Numbered from the stretch's first letter, positions 23,162-34,684 are shown. The stretch is 64,000 bases of DNA from Podospora pseudoanserina (GCF_035222485.1 NC_085920.1:1-64000); one strand, 5' to 3'. The notes: generated from the sequence alone by a model not told the origin. Numbers and translations are program-made.

Positions 23162-23340
23162 AGAAGGTACTAGGTAGTTAACAAGAATATTGAGTGTCAT
23201 CATTTCAGTAAAAATCGCTGCAAGATACACCAACGCCTGTAAATGCAACATCGTATCGTGGTACCCAGAAAGCCACCTTTGTGACGACAGAAACCCCAAA
23301 ACAAATTAATACACTGTAGCTTTTGCCCCAAGTCTTATCG

Positions 23341-25281
23341 TTACACCTTTTCACCAGCCGAGATGGCCTTGGTCTTCTCGAGCAACCCAAATTTGCTGTC
23401 CAACTCCTTTCTAAGGGCTACATGTCTCTCCAGAAAGGTCACTGCTGCGCCGAGAAGCGCCATGGCCAGAAAGATGACCCAGACCAGCTTGAGGCTGGAG
23501 GCAAAGACGGCCCTGATTTGGTCTTGCACACCTGGGTCGCCGAACGCGCTGATCCAGCTGGCCGATGCATGCTCGTACGCCTGTCCGTTGCTGAGTTGGT
23601 CCTGCGCATTCGCGTCGTCTATAGTCTTTATGCTGGCCGCGAACTGAGCGTTGAACGCTGCGTTGGGAACGGCAACACCCAGGAGCGAGCCAAGGCCCCT
23701 GAGAAATGCCCAGGATCCCGTGGCTGCGGCATTCTCCTTGTCGGTAAGCTGGACGAGAACGGTGGGCAGGGTGGTGGAAACGATGATGCCGGATCCGATG
23801 CCGACCAGGAATGAAAACAGTATCCACAGAGCAGTTGAGGTGGACTGTTGGTAGACCACGCAGAGGAACAGACCGGTAGCCATGAGAACAAAGCCCACAC
23901 GGTGCATTAGCCTGTATCTGCCAAACTTTGCCAGCAGTGGCCCGCCCAGGGCCGCCAGGATGACAATCGTCAGTGTGCAAGGAAGGATGAGGATTCCTGA
24001 TTGGGTTGGCGAGGAGCCGAGAATGACTTGAAAAAAGGGCGGCAGGTAAAACTGAAAGCCATAGGTGATGAACCCGTGTATCACGGTGATAGCGAAAGCG
24101 GCTATGGTCGTCCTGTTGCTGAAGACGTGGGGGGCCATGATGGGGTGCGAACACCTATCGCTTCGCTCCCAAAACGCAAACGCAACAATTCCCAGCAAGC
24201 CTGTCCCCACGAAAGCTAAGATGGGAGGCGAGGTCCAAGAGCTGACAGCCGCCGAGGTGAAACCAAAGAGCATCATGATGACGCTGGCGGTCAAGACGGT
24301 GATGCCCAAAAAGTCGACCTGCGAGACCTTGAACCTCAGCTCTCGCCATGTTCTGGAGGAGTTCCCGTTGTTGAGGCTCAGCCAAAACCACATCAGGATC
24401 AGGGCGATTAGACAGATGGGAATGTTGATTCCGAAGCACCACCGCCAGTTCATCGTGGCAAACACTCCTCCCAGCAAAGGACCGACGGTTGTTCCGAGGG
24501 CGTAGACGGCTGCCTTGATGGCGACGTAGTGTCCCCTTTTCTGCAGCGGGATTATGTCGCAGAGGATCAGTTCTGCAAAGAGATCAATGCCCCCTGAGCC
24601 CATTCCTTGAACCACTCTGCCAAAGATCAGAACGGCGCTCGAGTCGGCCCAGCCCGAGATGGCGCTTCCAATGCCAAAGATAACGACGGCTGCCATCATC
24701 AAAGGCCGGCGGCCGCAGATGTCAGCGAGCTGGCCGTATAGCGGCTGAAAGACAATGGACGCTAGGAGAAAAGACGTGGCAACCCAGGATGAGTTTGATC
24801 CCAGGTTGAGAGAGCTAGAGATGGTAGGCAGAGCGGTGCTGACCACGCTCCCCTCAAAGGCGGACAAGAGGATCGGTATACAGACGGCTGTGAAGCACCT
24901 CCAAAACCCAGCTCCGCGGCGCCATCCTCCAGACGGGCCTGCCGGGGATGGCTTCTCCTTCTCCGTGTCCCACGAATCTAGGGAGGAGGAGGAGGAACAC
25001 TCGGAAGAGGTGAGGGGAATGGTCGAAATGACAACCCCCTTCTCTTTGGACGATATGAAAGAGGCATATGATGGTGGTGGTGGTTTGATCTTGTCGTCGT
25101 CGTGGATGGGGGTTGGACAGCAGTCGGACCTGGCGTCGATGCCAGAGTCTGAGCTGGTGCGGGCAAGGGTTTCGGTCTCGGACTCAATCTCAGTTACCGA
25201 GTCTGTATCGTGGTGGGCCGTAGTCTCCTGATCAGTCTCGGCTCGGCAGGTCGGCCGAACACGAGGCTGGAAGAGACCCAT
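23341..25281 (-). CDS. MFS drug:H+ antiporter, 14-helix type
   Basis: A single exon of 646 aa. The first 120 residues are cytosolic, acidic and serine-rich. Membrane helices follow, with motif A (GQLADICGRRP, about residues 184-194) and motif C (GTTVGPLLGG, about 264-273), diagnostic of proton-driven efflux pumps of the DHA2 family. The length and helix count (about 14) fit that family. It would export small toxic molecules across the plasma membrane. It sits between two genes for secreted cysteine-rich proteins and 1.5 kb from the FAD monooxygenase, so a role as exporter of that enzyme's product is possible but unsupported. The first ATG at 25281 is used; a later start would lose only disordered sequence. 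Confidence 0.92.
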   Translation of the reverse strand: MGLFQPRVRPTCRAETDQETTAHHDTDSVTEIESETETLARTSSDSGIDARSDCCPTPIHDDDKIKPPPPSYASFISSKEKGVVISTIPLTSSECSSSSSLDSWDTEKEKPSPAGPSGGWRRGAGFWRCFTAVCIPILLSAFEGSVVSTALPTISSSLNLGSNSSWVATSFLLASIVFQPLYGQLADICGRRPLMMAAVVIFGIGSAISGWADSSAVLIFGRVVQGMGSGGIDLFAELILCDIIPLQKRGHYVAIKAAVYALGTTVGPLLGGVFATMNWRWCFGINIPICLIALILMWFWLSLNNGNSSRTWRELRFKVSQVDFLGITVLTASVIMMLFGFTSAAVSSWTSPPILAFVGTGLLGIVAFAFWERSDRCSHPIMAPHVFSNRTTIAAFAITVIHGFITYGFQFYLPPFFQVILGSSPTQSGILILPCTLTIVILAALGGPLLAKFGRYRLMHRVGFVLMATGLFLCVVYQQSTSTALWILFSFLVGIGSGIIVSTTLPTVLVQLTDKENAAATGSWAFLRGLGSLLGVAVPNAAFNAQFAASIKTIDDANAQDQLSNGQAYEHASASWISAFGDPGVQDQIRAVFASSLKLVWVIFLAMALLGAAVTFLERHVALRKELDSKFGLLEKTKAISAGEKV

Positions 25282-26849
25282 GATGAGTCGATACTCTCCC
25301 CAGGTGGGGAAAAGAATGATTTTCTGGTGCTAGCACTGATCAAGACAATCGCGGACGGCACCAGCCGTTGGACAAGACCGAGTGAGGTGGGCAGATTTGT
25401 GCAGAGGCAAAGTTCAGATGGGACGATGGAGGTCAGGGCATGAATGGAACGTCTGGATGAAAGACTGGTCTCGCTTTTAAACTTGTGTCGAGCTCTACGT
25501 TGCTCCCCTTCTCTTGTCGATTTCCAAAGAGACTGACGGGCCTGACATTTCTGTCAATTGTCTTGGTGTTACAAGTTTGCGTACTGCCAAGTCTGGGCCC
25601 AATGCCCGCCGTCTGGTCTGGGTATCCGTCCTGAGCACGAAAAGTTTAATTCCTATGCTCACCTCTCACATTGTCATCGTCTGTCCTTTGGAGGAGCCAC
25701 GTACCCACCCCTTGCCATACCGACAACCCGATGAGAACTGACCAACAGAGCTCACGGTGAACCGGCGAGAGCGACACTAGATTGGTGACCCATCCATCAC
25801 AGACTGCCAGGGCGCTTGGTCATAGCTGAGTTTTCGCCGCGTGGAACGTTCATCGTACACTTCACATCCCGCTATCGGACAGGGAAGGGCGGATGCTTTG
25901 TTGTCGTGGGAGGTTCCCGAAGCTCCTTCTGCCATGCTCCATTCAGTCTATGAGGTGTCTGAGTAATGTCCGGATCTTTGGCCTGCCGTTGGGAGTCAGT
26001 CGATCATGATCCAATTCCGCACTGGTTGTGCCACCGATGACCTAGGTAGAGAAAGGTCGGGGGACACAGTATCCGACGAGCTCTCATTGGCTCTCGTTGT
26101 GATCGCGGCGGGCACGGACAGTGTTTGGCTCAAGACTCTTCTTTCGTCAGTGTTGATTGGTTACCCAAGGGTTGGCAGCCCTTGGTGCTGCAGCGAAGGA
26201 ATGACTGATGAAGAATGAGTTCAGCCAAGAGCTACTATATATCTTGACAGGCTCTTCAGCCGCACTTGGCTTACGAACGTGAACTGGGCCGTCTGTTCCG
26301 CGAACCATTGTCAATGACATCTCCACAGGATGCCTTGATTCGCTGCCTTGGCTCTTAATCATGCCAATGTCAGACTACAAGAAAAATTTTACAGGTTGGT
26401 GGTTGTATTCGTATCCGAATCCATCCCAAAGCAGGCTTGGCCCATTTCGCCTGCTTAGGCTAAAGAGGTTTGGTAGAAGCAAAAGAAAATCTGGAAAAGT
26501 TTGACAGGTATGGAGGGTTGTGTTTGACATTCTAAATCCAGAAACATCGAGTCAAAAGAGGCCTAGGTTCCGAAACTACTCCCAAGTCAGTGTTGTGGCA
26601 TGCTCGCTTCCACTTTTTCCCGACACACGAGGCGCCCATTCATTCCAGATGGACAAACTATCTGATCCGGCCCGAGGGAGTCTTACTCGGAGAATTGGCC
26701 AGTAATCCGGAGGGAAATGCCGAACTGAATCAGGGCGGAGAGGTTAGCCAAAAGTCTATATCTGCCTGCTTTTCCACGCTCCTGTCACAAACCGAGATTC
26801 GTGATTTGGCAACCAAAGCACACCACCCTTCATTCTATATCTTGTCACA
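25282..26849. other. Divergent intergenic region, no gene supported
   Basis: This 1.57-kb region separates the MFS gene (minus) from a secreted protein gene (plus). An exact GGCTAAA lies at 26,458-26,464 and a TATA-like TTCTATATC at 26,831-26,839, just before the downstream start. Open frames here (up to 178 codons, 26,590-27,126) overlap the next gene in the wrong frame or lack features. Confidence 0.45.
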
Positions 26850-27425
26850 ATGGTTTCCCTTCGCCTCATGTTTCTCGCCCTGGCCCTTGGTGCCTCGGCC
26901 AAGCCTGTCGACTCGGAGGCCCTTGAAGCTCGCCAGGACGGAGCGGACAAGATCGATGGCTGTGCCACGGTTCGTTGCGCCAAAGGCACAACCTGCAAAG
27001 TTCTCCTCGGCAGTCCTCTATGCGTTCCCCTCGACGCTCGCGAGACCAAATGCGGCACCGCTGTTTGTGCCGCAGGGATGGTCTGCTGCAACGCATCTTG
27101 CAACCTCTGCACCAGACCCGACATGATGTGCACGCAGCAAGTGTGCCAGTCGCCCGACACCAAGCCTCCTCCTGTCGTGGAGGAGCCGCCGGTCAAAGAT
27201 CGAATCTGCGGAACCAAGATCTGTCCCGTCGGACAGGAGTGCTGCAACTCGAGCTGTGGTTACTGCCGCGCACCCGGGCAGGGATGTACCAAAGAGTTCT
27301 GTGCTCCCACACGAGTACAGTGTGGCAAGGTCGTGTGCACAAACGGCAATGTGTGCTGTAACTCTTCGTGTGGCATCTGTACACCACCTGGAGGCTTCTG
27401 TACTCAGCAGTTCTGCGCCAGTTAA
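26850..27425 (+). CDS. Secreted protein with three cysteine-knot-like repeats
   Basis: A single exon of 191 aa. The signal peptide covers about residues 1-17 (MVSLRLMFLALALGASA), with a short propeptide ending near EARQ. The mature part starts with a four-cysteine lead and then has three near-identical modules of about 32 residues: CGTAVCAAGMVCCNASC, CGTKICPVGQECCNSSC and CGKVVCTNGNVCCNSSC, each followed by a further C..P...C....C. A Pro-rich linker (PDTKPPPVVEEPP) separates modules one and two. Each module has eight cysteines with a CC pair. The family is not known to me. The pattern suggests a stable extracellular protein built by internal duplication, possibly effector-like or wall-binding. 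No enzymatic motif is present. Confidence 0.88.
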   Translation: MVSLRLMFLALALGASAKPVDSEALEARQDGADKIDGCATVRCAKGTTCKVLLGSPLCVPLDARETKCGTAVCAAGMVCCNASCNLCTRPDMMCTQQVCQSPDTKPPPVVEEPPVKDRICGTKICPVGQECCNSSCGYCRAPGQGCTKEFCAPTRVQCGKVVCTNGNVCCNSSCGICTPPGGFCTQQFCAS

Positions 27426-28893
27426 ACTATGCCAAGTTTTGGTCGCAGGTGCTGGGAACAAGTTTGACTGGGTCGTGGTTTGGGGCTCTCTACTCGGGTT
27501 GGCACAAAAAAGGGGTAAAGGGGGGTGGTGACATGTATCAAAAACGCAAAAAAGGGGGTTTGTTTACCTTTTGCTTGGTTGCAATCTAGGTGTAAAATGA
27601 CATATCATGCCCATATTAATCCACGTGTACCTGATTCAAGACATTTCAACATGTGATCCCGTCATTCCGGCCAAAGCGAACCAGGTAGCTCGTTCCGCTC
27701 GTAAGCTCGGTGAGATGTCCAAGCTGCACCAGCACACCAACCCCAGCATCCCCGCTCGTCAGCAATGGGGAAACTGTCCCGACCAAGAGGATCTCATTGT
27801 TTGAAATCCCATGTCAGCCGATCGGCTTTCCGACACAAATGCTTACCAACTGGAAGATGTCATAGGAGATGGAAGTTCAAAAATTCTCCGAAAGCTTTAC
27901 CAAAACACCGGTACCGGAAGTCCTCGGAAAAGTATCAGAATCGGGGCAAAGTGGGAAATCAAAAAGTAGCCTGTCAGCCCGCTCTCACAACGTGACCATC
28001 GGTTTCTCTATGAGAAGGCACAATGTTGGGTAATATCGGCATAGGAGCATTTCGACCCGACGTTCCCTATCAGTGTCTCAGGTGCGTTTGACTACCGCTT
28101 GACTGGTGTGTAGAGGTAATATATTCCGTGATCGGTGAGGTTACGGATCGCCCGTGTAGTTCCAGAAGTTCATTGATGGAAAAGATCTCTTGAGCACCAG
28201 GACTCCGTGTGTATTCCCTGATTGTCTTGAAATGTCCCCGGCGCTTTCCCCCTCAGCAGTCTTTCCCTCTGGTGCTGTCGTTATGAAACAGACGAGTGGC
28301 TGTCAAGTTGCTTTCTCGATGGCAGCGAAAGCTCAAGATAAATTGCCCTCGACTCAGCCTGCGCTTGTGCTCCCAGTCTCACTGTGATGTCCTACTTGGG
28401 CTTACTTTGCTCTTAATCCGACCTGCAACCCTCGTATCTCGAATTCTGGCACCACATTCCCCCTCCCGATTAGGAAGCCGTGCCGAACCTCACCTGTTAC
28501 AGGCCTGTCGATTGGTCTCCCACATCTAATGCGGGATAAGCTCGGAGGTCGCTTTTCCCTGCGCGATATCGGGTACTTGCCAGCGGATGGGAGAATCGGC
28601 GGCGCAATCTTGGAACAGTAGTCCTCGTCTATGGTGTGGCGGTCAGAGAGAGTGGTGACAACGGCGAGGAAGAGGGCTGTGCATAGGACAGTGTACGTCT
28701 GATACAACCTGCTGGGGGGCGGTCGATCCATGACAGGCCCAGAGTTGCTGTTTCCTGCTGATCACTTTGTCTCAGGGGCAAGCTCAATCCTGGCGTTGTT
28801 GGGGTAAAAGGTGAAAGCTTCTAACCCTGGCTCTTGAAAAGTTTCAATCACTAAAAGTCGAAGAAACCACACGACTCTACAACTCCGTGAACA
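27426..28893. other. Intergenic region, one doubtful signal-peptide frame
   Basis: No firm gene. On the minus strand a 109-codon frame (28,402-28,731) starts with a plausible signal anchor (TVLCTALFLAVVTTL) followed by DEDYCSKIAPPILPSAGK and a possible GTACCC donor. It could be the first exon of a decayed secreted protein, but no second exon was found. Confidence 0.35.
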
Positions 28894-29423
28894 TCATGCG
28901 CACCACGCTATCCCTACCAGTTCCCTCTCAAAAGCAGCTCCGCACTGATCACGGTGTTGTAGTTCGGTGTAGTACTCTCCTCTGATCCCATGTGTCATGA
29001 CCACATCCACATACACCCCCATCTTGCCATGATCCCTCTCATCGCCATTGCTGAAGCTCAAAATATCCCTTCGCAGCTCTTCAAAGCCACACGAAACCTC
29101 ATCCGGCAAGTCCTTCTCCAAGTCAACTTCGAGATGTGCCTGGACGGGGGCCACGCGTGGGTTACGTAGGCAACCGGCGACCTTGGATAGCCTCTCAATC
29201 CGGGTATCAACACGCGAAATCTGTTCTTGTCTGCTGTGTGATTGATGGCCGAGATCTTTGAGAGTAAAAGGCGGGAAATGGTGTCTTTGTCCGGATGATG
29301 TGCGTGGAAACACGGGGTGCCGTAGATGAGATCCTGTCCATTGGCAACAAGGCAGGCATTTAATGTCGAGACTGAACCTTTCAACCCACAAAGAATCCAA
29401 CTTGACCCCATTGTCGAGGGCAA
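28894..29423 (-). pseudogene. Hypothetical protein gene, probably frameshifted
   Basis: Two overlapping minus-strand frames both look coding in part. The upstream one (from 29,423) reads STLNACLVANGQDLIYG and FHAHHPDKDTISRLLLSK. The downstream one (ending 28,894) reads RIERLSKVAGCLRNP, DLEKDLPDEVSCGFEEL and GVYVDVVMTHGIRGEYY. No splice pair between 29,210 and 29,330 joins them convincingly, so either a frameshift or an unrecognised intron separates them. I do not recognise the family. About 175 aa in total would be expected. It could be a broken gene or a real small gene with a misread structure. Confidence 0.4.
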
Positions 29424-29598
29424 AATGGTGAACCTAAAGTTGATTTGGACAAGTTAAGGAGAGAGAAGGACAACACTTCTGCCTGTTTGTTCTTGTCAGG
29501 GGGGCACAGGCAGTTGCAGATCATGCGAACGACCAGCATCGTGTATTTGGCCACTATCCAGAAAGAAAAAAAGTGGGTATCAAGTAATAAAACCTCCT

Positions 29599-32101
29599 CT
29601 AAAACCCAGGCGGAAGTCCTTTTGGCTTCGCAGGCTTCCCCCCATTCTTCTTCAGCTCGGCATTGTACTCGCTCCTCTTTCTGATCATGAATGCAATGCC
29701 TAGCAACAAATCTGTCTCATACTGCGCCTGCTTTGCCGCCGCCTTCCCCATGGCGCTCACTGGCACAAAGTGCAGCAGGGGCCTCATGACCCTCCCAGCT
29801 AGCCTCTCAGCTGTCATTTCGTTCCTCTCGGCCTGGTCGGCTATGTCGCCCCAGAGCGTCAGCAGCAACTTGAAGAGGCTCCTCTCCGGGCCCTTGATGC
29901 CCATGAGTGCCTCCTCCCAAAAGTCAATGCCCTGGTCTATTCGCAGCGCCATGCTTCCCGCCACATTCGACTGCTTGCTCAGCTTGATCCACCTCTTGGC
30001 CAACGAATCCGGAACAAGCGGCTTAGGCAGTTCGTTTAGATACACAAGAATCAGGTCGGCAGCATCGTAGACAGTAAAGTCCCTCCAATCCAGCACCTTG
30101 CCGTAGCCAGTCTGTGGGGTGTTGAAGATCTCCCGAAGGTCAGACACTCTATAGCTGTCACCGTCTTGACCAAAAATATGCGGGCACTCCGCCAAGCCCA
30201 TGTCCCGGATGTAGTACACGCAACGTAGGATGCAAAGAGGGTAGTCCCGCGCACTCTTGCCGCCTGCCGAGCCTCCTTCGTGGGATGTCGAGGCTACTCC
30301 CTTGGCAACCTTCATGGACTGGGCAACCGGTACTCCAAACACATTTGTCGAGGTCAGCGACTCTGCAAGAGAAGGAGTCGAGGTGGAGGGGTTGTGTGAG
30401 TGTGTTGGTGTGGCAGGCAGGCTATGCTTGGTGGACCGAAGGCCGAGGCGAGAAAAGGCGGTGCCTAACCTGGACGAGCTCCTCTTCCCGCTCAGGCCGC
30501 TGGTGCTCGTGGAGTCCCTGTCTCGATTCCCCGTGGGCATGTATGGACTCTGCGAAGGGGAAAACATAAAGTTGGAGCTTGAGGGGGTTGGCGGGCGTGT
30601 CATGCCAGAAGATGACATTGGCGGCAGCGCAGGGACAGGTGGCGGCATGGGGATTTCCGCTCGGGGATTCTCAAACACAGAGTACCGAGAGAGGGAGTGA
30701 ACAGACTGGTTCATGCCGCTTGAGCGCCTCGATTCCGACCCATGAAACGAGTTGGAGTCGCCGCTTTGGGAGGAGTGGTCGTGCGAAGAGGTGTAATATC
30801 CCTGCTGGCTTCCCTGTGGTAGTGGGTGGCCGTGCTGGGCGAGGATGTGCTCCGACACTGGGTGCAGGGCTGGAGGGGAGAAGCTCCGGATTCGAGACAT
30901 TGAGTCCTTGTGATTCAAGCTCATGTTGCTGCTCTGCCCGCTTGCCCTTGATGCAACGCTGCTGCCGGCGTTGGACAGAGAGCCGTAGTAGTTGCTGTCG
31001 GTATCGGAGATGCTAGGGGCCTGTCGCGTGTGCTGCGGGTGCTGATTGTGGCTAAAGTTGGGGATGGCAGACGACGAGCTTCCCAGTCGAGACGTTGATC
31101 GTGGTGGTGGTGGCGGTACGCGGTTGCGCACATCGCGAACGGGCGTCATGTTTGGCGGCATCTCGTGAAGCTCCCCGGAAAACTCGTCCATTTCGTCAAA
31201 AAACGTACCGTCCACTGCGTCTGGCCTGCTGGGTCGTGGTGGTGCTTTCAAGGGTTGCTTCTTGGTCAAGAAGGAGGACGACTCGTCGCAGCTCATCTCG
31301 ATGGCGCTGTCAGGGGCCTCGGCTGGTTGCGGTGGTGGGTTCGGCTGGCTTTCAGGCTTCTTTCTCGCCGATGGGGGCGCCGAGAGGTTGGCATACTCGC
31401 GCAATGTGTCGAAATACTGCTGCAGTGTGGTGAGGGCTCTGTTTGGGCGCATTTCCGGCGGTGGTTTGCACGAGGTTGAGATGATTCGTGCTGCCACCTC
31501 GGCCAACTCGTCCACGTCCTCGGAGCTTGCGTCGTTGTCATTTTGGGCTTTGCTTCTATTTGGCAACAAAACATCAGCGCCTGGCTCACACCCAGCCTCT
31601 CGAGGCAGCAACCTACGCGTCAACAAAGTCAACAGCCAGCCCGAGCGCGTCCTTGTACCGTCCCAGCGTCCAGTGCAGCCTGTTGATGTGATCACGGCTC
31701 GCCATCCACCGGGCCTTTTTGTCAGCCCTCGAGACGCCGGGTCGGTTGAGCACAGATATGCACCCTTCGAGCTCATTGATCAGGGTCAGGCAGCAGTCGA
31801 GCGCACTCGGGGTCTGCTCGGCCAAGAACGGCGGAAAGGAGGCGGCATCGTCGCGGAGGAGCTGGAGGACGCCATCGAGCGAATGGAGCTCGCTGGAGAT
31901 GCTGTCCAGCTCCGACCGAGACTCGCGCACTTCGCGGACAAACTTGCTGAGGGCAAGCGAGGTCCTCGCAACGGCGTTGCTGGCGGCGAAGCAACCAGTA
32001 TTCATGGACCTGTCCACGTGTTTGTCAGCACCGTTTTGCGTGATGGGAATCTCCAGTTTGTCTTACACCCAGTCCAATCGTTGTCCAGCACTTGGATCCA
32101 T
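29599..32101 (-). CDS. RhoGAP-domain protein with fungal N-terminal domain, arginine finger apparently absent
   Basis: Exons 32101-32067, 32009-31617 and 31555-29599, with introns of 57 and 61 bp, close in frame to 794 aa. Residues about 10-140 resemble the helical N-terminal domain shared by many fungal NLR- and signalling-type proteins. A long Ser/Pro-rich disordered middle (about 145-545) contains several proline stretches (VPPPPPRSTSR) that could bind SH3 domains. A RhoGAP-like domain spans about 549-775, with LNELPKPLVP and NEMTAERLAGRVMRPLL. Where active RhoGAPs have the catalytic Arg in GIFRxSG, this one reads HIFGQDG, with Gly at about 605. It may bind Rho-type GTPases without stimulating hydrolysis. 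The first exon of 35 bases rests on splice and frame fit only. Confidence 0.82.
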
Positions 32102-33385
32102 TGCTGCAACTCGGTCGTGGCCACCGGTCGTGGGGATCAGGGCAACACAACAGGCGGAGGTGCAGAGGATATAGAAATAAACAATCAACAAGTCAGGACG
32201 GGAGCTTGGAGGGAGCACGCACGCACGCAGCGTCCCATGGTACGGATATGCATGTCAGCCTGCGAGAGAATTGGCCCCGATCTCCCATCACCCAATGCTG
32301 TTGCACCCCTCCATCTCGTCCCCAAGAAGCCCAGGGTCAGCCAGCTCGCCACACGCTTGGCCGGCGCCAGTGGTTCGCATCCATCTCGGCCCATTCAGAC
32401 CAGGCCCTACAGCCCCAGGGGACCCTCAATCCGGGCCCCACCATCCGGTCCCTGTTGCTCTTTTTGCAGCATCCAACTGCGGATTCCAAATCCGAGGGTT
32501 TGGTTGCTTTTTTTTTTTTTTTCCTGCGATGTCCTGTCGGGTTTCCTGCCTAAAGCACCAATGTAGAGCGGTTGGGTGGATGATAAGAAATGGTGCTGCA
32601 GAAATAATCAAACGTGCACCTGCCGTTGGAGGACAAGTGTCCCAAGCCAATCGTTTGAGGTGACCGGGAAAAGCGTCGACAGCGGAAGGCCATTCGACAC
32701 AGTAAGGGGTGACGGCCCGTGGGATCCCCTACTGAACTCTGACCCGATCGCGACCCCTGGGAAAACGCTTGGGCTGCCGGTTCAGGCGACCGGGCCCACT
32801 GGCGAGCAGAATGCGGGGAGGGCGGGGCAACCTGGAACCTGGAAGGCAGGTAGAGCTCAAAACTCGTGCCCTCGGGCCTCACTCACACATGGAAATCGAA
32901 ACAATATTCTCACATGTGTTTTTCATGTGTTTTCCCTCTGCCACAACACGTAAAGTTTCCCCTCTCTTCCTCTATGCTTCCAGCACCATGAAAACTCTTC
33001 CCTCCGTAGGGCCGACCACCACTAGCTCTGTGAGCGAGGTTACATGTCACGTCGGTAAAACTCCGAGGTGGAATTGCGCATCGACGCAGCGCAACGTCTT
33101 CAGGGGGCATCCAGTGGTTGACCGAAATGAAACAAACCACCAAGAGGAACCTCACCGTCCGTGCTCAAGAGCCGTTGAAACATTTGACGGAACTTTGGAT
33201 TGGCAGGAACCGGCATCATGACATGACTTGTTGTGCTGCTCACAGCTCATCTCTTCATTCATCATCACACCTCTTGTGGAGAATTTCCATCCAAGGTAGC
33301 ATCTGCATGTCAATAGGCCCGTCATCCCAGTCCTAACTCCGGTGATATATCAATCAGGAAAAGGATGAATTTTATTCCGTGCATT
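32102..33385. other. Intergenic region, no gene seen
   Basis: It holds the upstream region of the RhoGAP-like gene and the 3' end of the methyltransferase gene. A run of 15 T lies at 32,508-32,522 and a short GCACGCAC repeat near 32,215. Open frames up to 150 codons show no domain. Confidence 0.45.
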
Positions 33386-34021
33386 CTAGGTCGTCGTCGC
33401 CCTTGGCCTCAGCAGCCAACACCAATGCCATATATCAGGATCGCTCTCGAGCCTTTTTGGGCCAGTAGCCACCTTGGTCAGCACCGACACCTCAAACAGC
33501 TCCTGCACCCTCTTGCTGTCCATCTCAAACCTCGAGTCCGAAAAGCTGAGCGATATCCACACGCCCTCCTCCTTGTTCAGCACATCGTGTATGGCCTCTG
33601 CCATCTTGATGACATTCTCATCCCCGCCGCAAGAAACAGCATCGACGGTGCTTTTGTCGATGACCATCCTCACTTTTCCTCTTTGCCCCAGGTCTAGTTC
33701 CAACGGCAACGTGACATCCTGCACCTGATACCCCATTTCGACATTGCCAAACTCGTTGCTCTCCATCGCCTTCCCCCGTTCAAGAGCTAGAGGCTCGTAG
33801 TCCATGTTTATGACTTGTAGCTGTGGAAAGTGACGTCGAAAGTACACATGTAGGTCGCTTGTTCCCGAGCCGAGGTGGAGCACTGTTGAGCCTATTGACA
33901 GCGGCGTAAGAAGAGGCTCGAGGATGGAGAAAAAGGAGCCAGACGACGTGAGCCATTCAAAGGACTCTTCCTTGGTGAAGCGTTTGCGCCAATATTCAAC
34001 TTTTTCAAAGTCGGCCGGCAT
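33386..34021 (-). CDS. Class I SAM methyltransferase, eEF1A-lysine-methyltransferase-like
   Basis: A single exon of 211 aa. The N-terminus (FEKVEYWRKRFTKEESFEWL) matches the entry helix of the METTL13/EEF1AKMT4-type group. Motif I is VLHLGSGTSDL (about residues 47-57), the acidic ribose-binding residue is in INMDYEPLAL, and a DKSTVDAVSCGG segment (post-I/motif IV area) is characteristic of the same group. It is expected to be a cytosolic enzyme transferring methyl groups to protein lysines; the substrate is inferred by family only. Length is normal for stand-alone members. The start at 34021 is directly ahead of the conserved region. Confidence 0.85.
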   Translation of the reverse strand: MPADFEKVEYWRKRFTKEESFEWLTSSGSFFSILEPLLTPLSIGSTVLHLGSGTSDLHVYFRRHFPQLQVINMDYEPLALERGKAMESNEFGNVEMGYQVQDVTLPLELDLGQRGKVRMVIDKSTVDAVSCGGDENVIKMAEAIHDVLNKEEGVWISLSFSDSRFEMDSKRVQELFEVSVLTKVATGPKRLESDPDIWHWCWLLRPRATTT

Positions 34022-34684
34022 TTTCGTACTTTTGTTGCGATAATAGGTTGTTTGATTACCCTGTTGTGTTGATGATGTTGATCAGAGAAAATAGGTAGGT
34101 CTGGTTGCCAGTTGAGGTGAGGAATCATGAGGAATCATGGTTTCGATATCAGTGAGTCTTTGTAGACGGCCTTCTTACTTTATCTTTTTGTGCTTGCAAA
34201 GTTTAACACCATCCGAGGTTATGCCGAATTGGTAAATGCTCCTAGGTATGAGGTTACTGTCCAGAGACAAGACTTTGACGATCCACCTGTTACCTAAGAT
34301 GCCGCCACGAATCAAGAGGTTTTAGTCAAGCGAAGAAAGAATTACACTCTCTAACAAGACAATGACAAATCACGCAGGGCATGCCAAACTAAAGATCGCA
34401 GAGAACCAAAGCCTAGACCGGCTTCCAATATTTTGATACTCGTGCTGCTGAACAAGATTCCAATACAGCCAACGCTCAGCAATGCGATGCAGGCAATCAC
34501 CTCTAATGAAAATAAACCCCCAAACTCCAGAGCAGACCGCTGCCCATGTGTTTTCGACTAGTCCTCAACGCCATGTTCCCATCTGTTCCTACAAAGTCCC
34601 GACCCACCGTTCCCAATGATACCGCTGATTTGGATGTCCGCCGTCCGTATAACCCTAACGCCAAACAAACCCTCCGACCCAAAT
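34022..34684. other. Intergenic region, nothing seen
   Basis: This 663-bp stretch lies between the methyltransferase start and the stop of the SnoaL-like gene. No gene, RNA or repeat could be supported. It must contain the methyltransferase promoter. Confidence 0.5.

Noticed and set aside
24755-25231. 158-codon frame antisense to the MFS transporter
   Set aside because: Overlaps the N-terminus and first helices of the transporter in reverse and has no features of its own.
19452-25281. A full secondary-metabolite gene cluster
   Set aside because: No polyketide synthase, peptide synthetase, terpene synthase or prenyltransferase is present in the window; only an oxygenase and an exporter.
31262-32566. 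434-codon plus-strand frame opposite the RhoGAP-like gene
   Set aside because: Long only because the opposite strand is GC-rich coding sequence; the translation has unlikely composition and no domains, while the minus strand splices into a coherent protein.
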